From: Acidovorax sp. NCPPB 4044
Lineage (GTDB): Bacteria > Pseudomonadota > Gammaproteobacteria > Burkholderiales > Burkholderiaceae_C
Direction of reading: 5' to 3'
DNA: 64,000 nt
NCBI RefSeq assembly: GCF_028069655.1
Contig: NZ_JAMCOS010000001.1
Span: 4,804,001 to 4,868,000 of the forward strand
Below, one piece after another: positions 8,744 to 15,700 of the stretch (position 1 is its first letter; each line of letters opens with the position of its first letter). A model generated the notes under the pieces. The model had not been told where the DNA came from and did not search any database. It saw only the letters and a program-made list of their open reading frames with translations. Made by a program: the position numbers and the translations under genes.

Positions 8744-9682
8744 ATGCCCGACCTCTACGATCTGCGCATGGTGCGCGCCCTCGGCCATGCCGGCTCCCTG
8801 GCCGGCGCGGCGCGCCTCATGGACGTCACGCCGCCTGCGCTCACGGTGCGCCTGCGCAAGCTGGAGGAATCGCTCGGCGTGCGCCTGGCCGTGCGCACCG
8901 CGCGCGGCATCGCGTTCACCGACGAAGGCCGCCGCCTGCTCGATGAATCCGCCGAACTGCTCGAGCGCTTCGACGCGCTGCGCGAACGCGTGGCCGGCGA
9001 ATCGCAGGCGCTGGACGGGCACCTGCGTGTGGTGGCACCGTTCGGCTTCGGGCGGCGGCACGTGGCGCGCATCGTGCGCGAACTGCACCAGCAGCATCCG
9101 CAGCTGGGCATGGCGCTCACCCTCTCCGACAACCCGCTGCGCGAAGCCGCCGCGCACGACGTGGTGGTGCACATCGGCACCGTGAAGGATTCGTCGTGGG
9201 TGGGCCACCTGCTGGCACCCAACGACCGGCTGCTGTGCGCCAGCCCGGGCGTGGCGCGGCGGCTGGGGGGCACGCTCACGCACCCCGCCCAGCTCGAACG
9301 CCACGCGTGCCTGTGCCTGAAGGAGAACGACGACGGCCTCGTGCGCTGGCGCTTCCTGTCCGCGCCGGCCGCGGACGGCACGCCGCGCAAGTCCGCCACC
9401 GTGCGGGTGGACGGCGCACTCACCACCAACGACGGCGAGACCATGACCCAGTGGGCGCTGTCGGGGCTGGGCATCATGGCGCGCTCGGAATGGGAGGTGG
9501 GCCCGCTCATCGCCGCCGGGCGGCTCGTGCGGCTGCTGCCGCAATGGGAGATGGAGCCCGCGCCGGTCATGGTGCTCGTGCCCTCGCGCAAGGGCCTGCC
9601 CGCGCGCCAGCGCGTCTTCATCGAAGCGGCCAAGGCGGCACTGCAGCCCGTGCCCTGGCGCACCCCGCGGCAGCGCGGCTGA
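8744..9682 (+). CDS. LysR family transcriptional regulator
   Basis: A 312-residue regulator with an N-terminal winged helix-turn-helix (LAGAARLMDVTPPALTVRL, about residues 18-37) and a C-terminal periplasmic-binding-like effector domain. It is divergent from the PLP enzyme at 7483-8622, and the shared 121-base gap is where it would bind. It therefore probably controls that gene and perhaps the whole hydroxyaspartate-type cluster, with a substrate-like inducer. No clear T-N11-A operator can be picked with confidence. Confidence 0.9.
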   Translation: MPDLYDLRMVRALGHAGSLAGAARLMDVTPPALTVRLRKLEESLGVRLAVRTARGIAFTDEGRRLLDESAELLERFDALRERVAGESQALDGHLRVVAPFGFGRRHVARIVRELHQQHPQLGMALTLSDNPLREAAAHDVVVHIGTVKDSSWVGHLLAPNDRLLCASPGVARRLGGTLTHPAQLERHACLCLKENDDGLVRWRFLSAPAADGTPRKSATVRVDGALTTNDGETMTQWALSGLGIMARSEWEVGPLIAAGRLVRLLPQWEMEPAPVMVLVPSRKGLPARQRVFIEAAKAALQPVPWRTPRQRG

Positions 9683-9738
9683 ACGGTCCGGGCGCGAGCG
9701 ACCTCCCGGCGGCCTCGATCGCCCGGCATGCGATGGAT

Positions 9739-9767
9739 TTGACAAAAAATCCATAAAAATACAAACT
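9739..9767 (+). promoter_or_regulatory. Candidate promoter of the YheO/DauR-type regulator operon
   Basis: TTGACA at 9739-9744 is an exact -35 hexamer in an otherwise AT-rich patch. AT-rich hexamers around 9760-9767 (TACAAA, CAAACT) are acceptable but weak -10 candidates. The start codon follows at 9775, so the leader would be very short or absent. Confidence 0.45.
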
Positions 9768-9774
9768 GTCCAAT

Positions 9775-10404
9775 ATGAAACGACGCACTCCGGAGCAGCG
9801 CCTGCTGCTCGAACAGCTCCAGCACATCGCCGCGGGCCTGGGCCAGACCTTCGGCCCGTTCTGCGAGGTCGTCGTGCACGACCTGCTCGACCCGCGCCAC
9901 GCCATCCTCGCCATCCACAACAACCTGTCGGGCCGCGCCGTGGGCGACCCCGCCACCGAGCTGGGCCTGGCGCGCATCCACGATCCGGCGGTGGATCCGG
10001 TGATCGCCAACTACCCCAACCGCTTCGCCGACGGGCGGCAGGCCAAGAGCACCTCCATCGGCATCAAGGACTCCACGGGCCGCTACATCGCGGCCCTGTG
10101 CATGAACGTGGACCTGACGCTGTTCCAGGGCTTCCAGGCCATGCTGGGCCAGTTCACCGCCCTGCCCGGCGCGGTGCCCGCCGCGGAAACGCTCGACCCG
10201 GCCGGTGCCGAGGCGCTGCGCGCGCGCATCGACCAGTTCGCCGCGCGGCTGGCCACCACGCCGCGCCAGCTCAAGGCCGCCGACCGGCGCGCGCTGCTGC
10301 AGGAACTGCGCAAGGCCGGCCTGCTCGACATGCGCCGTGCCATGGAAACCATCGCGGCGCACCTCGGCGTGTCGCGCGCATCGGTGTACGGCTATGCCAA
10401 GTGA
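9775..10404 (+). CDS. YheO/DauR-type PAS-HTH transcriptional regulator
   Basis: A 209-residue regulator with the YheO-like PAS domain over about residues 8-125 (GQTFGPFCEVVVHDL, KSTSIGIKDSTGRYIAALC) and a C-terminal helix-turn-helix (METIAAHLGVSRASVYGYAK). DauR, the best-known member, controls D-arginine catabolism, so a role in sensing an amino acid or imino acid is reasonable. It overlaps the following ornithine cyclodeaminase-like gene by 11 bases, so the two are translationally linked and this regulator probably controls the enzyme pair downstream. Confidence 0.85.
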   Translation: MKRRTPEQRLLLEQLQHIAAGLGQTFGPFCEVVVHDLLDPRHAILAIHNNLSGRAVGDPATELGLARIHDPAVDPVIANYPNRFADGRQAKSTSIGIKDSTGRYIAALCMNVDLTLFQGFQAMLGQFTALPGAVPAAETLDPAGAEALRARIDQFAARLATTPRQLKAADRRALLQELRKAGLLDMRRAMETIAAHLGVSRASVYGYAK

Positions 10405-11368
10405 CGCCCGCCTGCTCCTCGTCGGCAAGGACGCCGTCGAACGCCTGCTCGTGCCCGGCGACGTGGCCTACGCCGTGCGCGAAGCCTTCGTGCTGCACAG
10501 CCGGCGCGAAGGCCGCGTGTTCCCCGTGGTGCGCGAGGCGCTGCCCACCGGTGGCATCTTCGGCATCAAGTCGGGCGACGTGCCTGCACAGGGCCTGCTC
10601 GGCTTCAAGGCCGCGGGCTTCTGGCCTGGCAACCGCGCCGTGGGCGGCGAGCCGCACCAGGCCACCATCCTGCTTTTCGACCCGGCCACGGGCCGGCCGC
10701 TCTGCGTGATCGACGGCAACGCCATCACCACCGCGCGCACCGCCGCGGCCGGCACCATCGGCCTGCAGGCCCTGGCCCGGCCGGACAGCACCCGCGCCAC
10801 GGTCTTCGGCACCGGCGTACAGGCCGCCGCGCAGCTCGACGGCGCGCTGCGCACATTGCCCGCGCTGCGCCAGGTGCACTACGCCACCGCCCACGGGGCC
10901 GCGGACGCCGCCTTCGAGGCACGCTTCGCGGGCCGCTGCGATCTGCGCCACACCGCCGATGCCGACGCGGCCGTGGCCGGGAGCGACGTGGTCATCACCG
11001 CCACGCCCGGCAGCGGCCCGCTCTTTCGCGCCGAGGCCGTGCGCCCCGGCACGCACCTGCTCTGCGTGGGCGCCGACACGCGCGGCAAGCGCGAGCTGCC
11101 CGAAGGCCTGCCCGCGCGCGCCCGCATCGCCGCCGTAGACGACGCGGCCCAGGCCCGCCAGATCGGCGAAATGCAATGGGCGCCCGGTTTGCCCTGCGAA
11201 GAGATCGGCGACCTGCTCACGGGCCGGGTCGGCTTCACGCGGCAGCCCGAAGACATCACGCTGTTCGACATGACGGGCCTCGCCTTGCAGGACCTCACCG
11301 TCGCGCGCCTGGTCCACCGGCAGGCGCTGGCCCAGGGGCTGGGCACCACTGTCGATTGGCCCTGGTGA
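10394..11368 (+). CDS. Ornithine cyclodeaminase/mu-crystallin family reductase (BhcD or iminosuccinate reductase like)
   Basis: A 324-residue NAD(P)-dependent member of the ornithine cyclodeaminase/mu-crystallin family. Seen: a conserved N-terminal block (FGIKSGDVPAQGLLGFKAAG), the GNAITTARTAAA motif, the Rossmann signature VFGTGVQAAAQ, and a C-terminal DMTGLALQDL. The family includes ornithine cyclodeaminase, pyrroline-2-carboxylate reductase and the iminosuccinate reductase BhcD. The neighbours, both hydroxyaspartate-type PLP enzymes that release imino or keto acids, favour an imino acid reductase. The start at 10394 (MPSDARL) overlaps the regulator gene by 11 bases; longer in-frame starts would fall inside the regulator. 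Confidence 0.8.
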   Translation: MPSDARLLLVGKDAVERLLVPGDVAYAVREAFVLHSRREGRVFPVVREALPTGGIFGIKSGDVPAQGLLGFKAAGFWPGNRAVGGEPHQATILLFDPATGRPLCVIDGNAITTARTAAAGTIGLQALARPDSTRATVFGTGVQAAAQLDGALRTLPALRQVHYATAHGAADAAFEARFAGRCDLRHTADADAAVAGSDVVITATPGSGPLFRAEAVRPGTHLLCVGADTRGKRELPEGLPARARIAAVDDAAQARQIGEMQWAPGLPCEEIGDLLTGRVGFTRQPEDITLFDMTGLALQDLTVARLVHRQALAQGLGTTVDWPW

Positions 11369-11434
11369 GCCGCCGGGCCCATCGACCACCCCTTGCCGCT
11401 GTTCCCTTTTTTCTCTTTGGATGAAAGCCGTTCC

Positions 11435-12418
11435 ATGACCTCTGTGCCTTCCCTCCCGACCTATGACGACGTGGCCGCCGCCGCACAGCGCATCGCAGGC
11501 CATGCGCGCAAGACCCCCGTCATGACCTCGCGCACCGTGAACGAGGCCTTCGGCGCCGAGGTGTTCTTCAAATGCGAGCACCTGCAGCGCATCGGCGCCT
11601 TCAAGTTCCGCGGCGCGTTCAACGCGCTCTCGCGCTTCACGCCCGAACAGCGCAAGGCCGGCGTGGTCGCGTTCTCATCGGGCAACCACGCGCAGGCCGT
11701 GGCCCTGTCGGCGCGCATGCTCGGCATTCCCGCCACCATCGTCATGCCCCACGACGCGCCCGCCGCCAAGGTCGCCGCCACCGAAGGCTACGGCGGCAAG
11801 CTGGTGCGCTACGACCGCTTCACCGAAGACCGCGAGCAGATCGGCCGCGACCTCGCCGAGCGCCACGGCCTCACCCTCGTGCCGCCCTACGACCACCCCG
11901 ACGTCATCGTCGGCCAGGGCACGGCCGCCAAGGAACTGTTCGAGGAAACGGGCCCGCTGGATGCCTTCTTCGTCTGCCTGGGCGGCGGCGGCCTGCTGGC
12001 CGGCTCCGCCCTGGCCACGCGCGCGCTGTCGCCCGACTGCCGGCTCTACGGCGTGGAACCCGAGGCCGGCAACGACGGGCAGCAGTCCTTCCGCGCGGGC
12101 GAGATCGTGCACATCGACACGCCCCAGACCATCGCAGACGGCGCGCAGACCCAGCACCTGGGCCAGCTCACCTTCCCCATCATCCGCCGCGACGTGAACG
12201 ACATCCTGACCGCCAGCGATGCGGAGCTGGTGGACTGCATGGGCTTCCTGGCCACGCGCATGAAACAGGTCGTGGAGCCCACCGGCTGCCTGGGCTTCGC
12301 CGCGGCGCGGCAGAAACAGGCCGAACTGAAGGGCCAGCGCATCGGCATCCTGCTGAGCGGCGGCAACGTGGACATGGCGCGCTTCTGCAGCCTGCTGGGG
12401 GCCGGCGCCGCGCACTGA
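11435..12418 (+). CDS. Threonine dehydratase-like PLP lyase (threo-3-hydroxyaspartate ammonia-lyase or BhcB like)
   Basis: A 327-residue fold-type II PLP enzyme of the serine racemase/threonine dehydratase group, without a regulatory ACT domain. Seen: the PLP lysine K57 in FKFRGAFNA, the SSGNHAQAVA phosphate and substrate loop, the Gly-rich loop CLGGGGLLAG (about 181-190), and a C-terminal LLSGGNVDM. L-threo-3-hydroxyaspartate ammonia-lyase and BhcB of the beta-hydroxyaspartate cycle are the best functional precedents, because the gene sits with a BhcC-like and a BhcD-like gene. Serine racemase or catabolic threonine dehydratase activity cannot be excluded. It follows the reductase by 66 bases on the same strand. 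Confidence 0.82.
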   Translation: MTSVPSLPTYDDVAAAAQRIAGHARKTPVMTSRTVNEAFGAEVFFKCEHLQRIGAFKFRGAFNALSRFTPEQRKAGVVAFSSGNHAQAVALSARMLGIPATIVMPHDAPAAKVAATEGYGGKLVRYDRFTEDREQIGRDLAERHGLTLVPPYDHPDVIVGQGTAAKELFEETGPLDAFFVCLGGGGLLAGSALATRALSPDCRLYGVEPEAGNDGQQSFRAGEIVHIDTPQTIADGAQTQHLGQLTFPIIRRDVNDILTASDAELVDCMGFLATRMKQVVEPTGCLGFAAARQKQAELKGQRIGILLSGGNVDMARFCSLLGAGAAH

Positions 12419-12471
12419 CGGAGGGACGAACAGGCAGGATGCTCGGCGCGCGGCCGCCCGGCCCGCGTGCT

Positions 12472-12927
12472 TCAGCGCCGTCCGCTGCGGCCGTTGTGGT
12501 GGTCGTGGCCGTTGTTCTGTGCCCGCCCCTGCACGGCAGCCCCGTACGCACACCAGCCCGGCCGCGGGCTCTTCTTCTGCGGGTGCAGCCGGCAGGTCTC
12601 GGGCCGCACGTCGTACACCGTGCAGCGCCGCGTGGCGGCATCCAGGAAGTGGCAGTCCCCGCTCGCCCGCCGCGCCATCGTGAACACCACGTTCTTGTGG
12701 TTGAAATGGTCGATCAGCCGCGCCTTCTGCAGGCGCCTGGCGATGTGTCGCGGCTCCTCATGCTCGGCCTCGAACGCATCCACCAGCCCGAGGCGCACCA
12801 GATCGGAGAGCTGGACTTCCAGCGGCATCGTGCAGCAGTTGGCCGCACAGGTCTCGCACAGGCCGGCGCGGTAGCGGGTCCAGGTGGCGGGGTTGTCGAT
12901 GTCGACGATGGAGATGGGGGAGCGCAT
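12472..12927 (-). CDS. YkgJ family cysteine-cluster protein
   Basis: A 151-residue protein of the YkgJ/UPF0153 family, thought to bind zinc or an iron-sulphur centre. Seen: the N-terminal CETCAANCC cluster and further cysteines at GDCHFLD, RRCTVYDVRPETCR and the tail GWCAYG, the classic arrangement. The biological role is not established. The start at 12927 (MRSPISI) was chosen over an upstream ATG at 12981. The gene is convergent with the PLP lyase and is the last chromosomal gene before the insertion sequences. Confidence 0.8.
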   Translation of the reverse strand: MRSPISIVDIDNPATWTRYRAGLCETCAANCCTMPLEVQLSDLVRLGLVDAFEAEHEEPRHIARRLQKARLIDHFNHKNVVFTMARRASGDCHFLDAATRRCTVYDVRPETCRLHPQKKSPRPGWCAYGAAVQGRAQNNGHDHHNGRSGRR

Positions 12928-13125
12928 GGCGGGGTGGAACCAAAGAGGCGCCGATTGTCGGTCACCCGGGTTTGGCGGCACGCTGGAGTTGCCGGGTCAG
13001 CCATTCACGGGGCGACTCTGCTCATCGCCTTTAAGGCAACAATCGTCGCTCAATGAGCAACTGAATCGACCCGGCCCCTGTAGACACCTCTGAGCCTCAA
13101 ACCCTGAGGCCTAATAGGAGGTGCC

Positions 13126-13410
13126 ATGAGTCAGAAGAAATATCCGGAAGAATTCAAGATCGAAGCGGTCCGGCAGGTGGTGGAGAAGGGCCACCCAGTC
13201 GCCGAGGTATCAGCCCGTTTGGGCGTGAGCCAACACAGCCTGTACAAGTGGATCAAACTCCAACAGGTGCCCGCTGGCCAGCGCCAGGAGAGGCTGTCGC
13301 AGACCGAGGAAGTACGTCGGCTGAAGGCCGAACTCAAACGGGTGACAGAGGAGCGTGACATCCTAAAAAAGGCCGCCGTGCATTCAACCGGTCAAGGCAA
13401 CATCGCCTAA
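13126..13410 (+). pseudogene. IS3-family OrfA, split by the IS30 insertion
   Basis: The first 83 codons encode a normal OrfA with a helix-turn-helix (HPVAEVSARLGVSQHSLYKW) and a leucine-zipper tail ending in RDILKKAA. The frame then runs into the IS30 end and stops after a foreign tail. The true last codons, YFAKQSG and stop, lie beyond the IS30 element at 14604-14628. Joining the two parts at the duplicated GCCGC restores the frame KKAAYFAKQSG exactly. The frameshift signal needed to make OrfAB is now separated from orfB, so this copy of the IS3 element should be immobile on its own. Confidence 0.88.
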
Positions 13411-14598
13411 AAACGTTGTTGGAAGTTCGGTATGGAAGTGCGCAAGCGAGGATTGACGGCACAAGAGCGCCAGGAGTTGTGGGCTCGCTGGAAGGCTGGG
13501 CAGACGCTGACTGCCATCGGCGCCGCCCTGGGGAAGGCGCCGGGCTCAATCTACGGATTCCTTGCGACGGATGGTGGCATCAGTCCCAGACAACGTCGTC
13601 GGTCTGCGCATCAGCTACGCATCGATGAGCGCGAGGAGATCTCCCGTGGTTTGATGGCCGGGGTTTCGTTACGGCAGATCGCTACCGGCTTGGGCCGCTC
13701 CCCGTCGACGGTCAGCAAGGAGATCGCGCGCAACGGCGGAGCAGAGAGCTATCGTGCAATCGATGCAGATCGGAGAGCGTGGCAGCAGTCCACGCGTCCC
13801 AAGCCCTGCCGCCTGGCGAACAACCTTCGGTTGCGCGATCAGGTCGCTGCGAAGCTACAGGAGAACTGGTCTCCGCAGCAGATCGCCGGCTGGCTTCGCA
13901 AGCACTCCAATGGAGATTCCAACATGGAGCTGTCGCATGAAACCATCTACCGCAGCCTCTTCATCCAGGCACGCGGCGTCCTGAAGAAGGAGCTCATGGC
14001 GCACCTGCGCAGTCGCAGGCTGATGCGGCGCGCCAAGGTCTCGACCACCAAAGGCCAGCCGCGCGGTCAGATCATCGATGCGGTGTCGATCCGCGAGCGT
14101 CCGGCTCAAGCGCAGGACAGGTCCCTTCCCGGGCATTGGGAGGGGGACCTGATCTCGGGCGCCAAGAACAGCCACATCGCCACGTTGGTCGAGCGGCAGT
14201 CGCGCTACGTTGTGCTGGTACAAGTGAAGGGCAAGGACACCACCAGCGTGGTCGACGCACTCATGCGTGAAGTCCAGAAGCTGCCTGCCGGCCTCATGAA
14301 TACCCTGACCTGGGACCGCGGCTCGGAACTGGCGCAGCACAAGCGGTTCACGCTCGCTACCGACGTGCAGGTGTACTTCTGCGATCCAAGGAGCCCATGG
14401 CAGCGAGGCACCAACGAGAACACCAACGGCCTGCTGCGCCAATACTTCCCGAAGGGTACGGACCTCTCGGTCTTCGACCAACGTCAGCTCGATGCGGTGG
14501 CCGCTCAGCTCAACGCCAGACCACGGCTGACGCTCGGCTTTGAAACGCCCGCCGATACACTGGCAGCTCATGTGTTGACCTGACCGGTTGAACGCACG
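13377..14598 (+). mobile_element. IS30-family insertion sequence (1222 bp) nested in the IS3 element
   Basis: The ends are imperfect inverted repeats of about 26 bases with three mismatches (CGTGCATTCAACCGGTCA on the left; CGTGCGTTCAACCGGTCA read inward on the right). A 5-base direct repeat GCCGC lies at 13372-13376 and 14599-14603. Excising the element with one repeat copy exactly restores the IS3 orfA frame, which fixes the boundaries and shows the order of insertion: IS3 first, IS30 later. The single transposase gene is intact. Confidence 0.88.
13432..14583 (+). CDS. IS30 family transposase
   Basis: A 383-residue transposase, full length for the family. The N-terminal half has two helix-turn-helix regions (for example VSLRQIATGLGRSPSTVSKEI). 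The C-terminal half is a DDE catalytic core: first acid in GHWEGDLI, second in TWDRGSEL, and the glutamate in the RGTNENTNGLLRQYFPKG block. All catalytic acids are present, so the element should be able to move. It lies entirely inside the IS30 ends. Confidence 0.93.
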   Translation: MEVRKRGLTAQERQELWARWKAGQTLTAIGAALGKAPGSIYGFLATDGGISPRQRRRSAHQLRIDEREEISRGLMAGVSLRQIATGLGRSPSTVSKEIARNGGAESYRAIDADRRAWQQSTRPKPCRLANNLRLRDQVAAKLQENWSPQQIAGWLRKHSNGDSNMELSHETIYRSLFIQARGVLKKELMAHLRSRRLMRRAKVSTTKGQPRGQIIDAVSIRERPAQAQDRSLPGHWEGDLISGAKNSHIATLVERQSRYVVLVQVKGKDTTSVVDALMREVQKLPAGLMNTLTWDRGSELAQHKRFTLATDVQVYFCDPRSPWQRGTNENTNGLLRQYFPKGTDLSVFDQRQLDAVAAQLNARPRLTLGFETPADTLAAHVLT

Positions 14599-14624
14599 GC
14601 CGCGTACTTTGCCAAGCAGTCCGG

Positions 14625-15500
14625 GTGAGGTACGCGTTCATTGAACGGGACGAAGGCGACTACGGTGTTCGCAGGCTGTGTGCGGTGATGCAGGTTCATC
14701 CCAGCGGTTATTACACGTGGAAGCAGCAGCCCACCAGCGAGAAGGTGCGCGATGACCAGCGCCTGCTGGGTTTGCTCAAGCAGGCCTGGTTGGAAAGCGG
14801 CTGCGTGTACGGATACCGTAAGCTCACCCAGGACATGCGGGATCTGGGCGAGCGCTGCGGCAAGCATCGAGTCGCCCGACTGCTACGCCAGGCCGGCATC
14901 CGCTCTCAAAGCGGTTATCGCCGGCGCGCGGGTGGCTGCGGGGGTATGCCTGCGGTGGTCGCGCCCAATCATTTGAATCGGCAGTTCATGCCCGAAAAGC
15001 CCAACCGGTCCTGGGCCACCGACATCACTTACATCCGCACCCATGAGGGCTGGCTGTATCTGGCGGTGGTGCTGGACCTGTTCTCGAGGCAGGTGATCGG
15101 CTGGTCTATGGGCAGCCGCATCGATACCGCACTGGTCCTCAATGCTTTGCTGATGGCCCTGTGGCGCCGGCAGCCCAAGGAGACGGTACTTGTGCATTCC
15201 GACCAGGGCTGTCAGTTCACAGGCCATGAATGGCAAGGCTTTCTGCGCGATCACAACCTGGCCAGCAGCATGAGCCGGCGGGGCAACTGCCACGACAACG
15301 CTGTGGTCGAAAGCTTCTTCCAACTGCTCAAGCGCGAGAGGATTCGCCGCCAGATCTACCCCACCCGGCAAGACGCCCGGGCCGATGTCTTCAACTACAT
15401 CGAGATGTTCTACAACCCCAGGCGCCGCCATTCAACAGCCGGCAACCTGTCTCCGATAGAGTTCGAGAAACGCCATTCCCAACGGCTTGGAAGTGTCTAG
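14625..15500 (+). CDS. IS3-family OrfB (DDE integrase core)
   Basis: A 291-residue OrfB of an IS3-family transposase, starting at a GTG that overlaps the remnant orfA stop. It has the HTH_21 block (YGYRKLTQDMRDLG) and an rve integrase core with D in WATDITYI, D in HSDQGCQF and E in NAVVESFFQLLKRE. The reading frame is undamaged. However, OrfB is normally made as a fusion with OrfA by frameshifting, and that link is broken by the IS30 insertion. Confidence 0.9.
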   Translation: MRYAFIERDEGDYGVRRLCAVMQVHPSGYYTWKQQPTSEKVRDDQRLLGLLKQAWLESGCVYGYRKLTQDMRDLGERCGKHRVARLLRQAGIRSQSGYRRRAGGCGGMPAVVAPNHLNRQFMPEKPNRSWATDITYIRTHEGWLYLAVVLDLFSRQVIGWSMGSRIDTALVLNALLMALWRRQPKETVLVHSDQGCQFTGHEWQGFLRDHNLASSMSRRGNCHDNAVVESFFQLLKRERIRRQIYPTRQDARADVFNYIEMFYNPRRRHSTAGNLSPIEFEKRHSQRLGSV

Positions 15501-15700
15501 TGGATCCGGGTCGATTCAACATGGCCGTAGCCGAGGGAAGCTAAACGAGATGGTCTACCTGCTTTCTACCCGCCATCAACGGCAGCTTTCACTGGTTTTT
15601 GAGGCGCTATGGAAAAGCTAGGCTGTTTAGCGACTACGGATACTGGCAATAGGTCTAAAGGCTTTATAGATTTTCTGTATCGCCAAGGAGCGGCATAAAA

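Larger units (their letters stand above)
13062..15518 (+). mobile_element. IS3-family insertion sequence, interrupted by an IS30-family element
   Basis: The ends form matching inverted repeats: TGAATCGACCCGG followed by TAGACAC on the left (from 13062), and the same blocks reversed at the right end (to 15518). Removing the inner IS30 element and one 5-base duplication leaves about 1230 bases, a normal IS3 size. It carries orfA (13126) and orfB (14625). An A6G slippery run at 13365-13371 sits where the orfA/orfB frameshift is expected. The flanks share only a 2-base AC, so no clear 3-4 bp target duplication is seen. Confidence 0.88.

Noticed and set aside
13058..15522. Target-site duplication of the IS3 element
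   Set aside because: The flanks share only AC, which is too short to claim a duplication. The element may have been rearranged after insertion.
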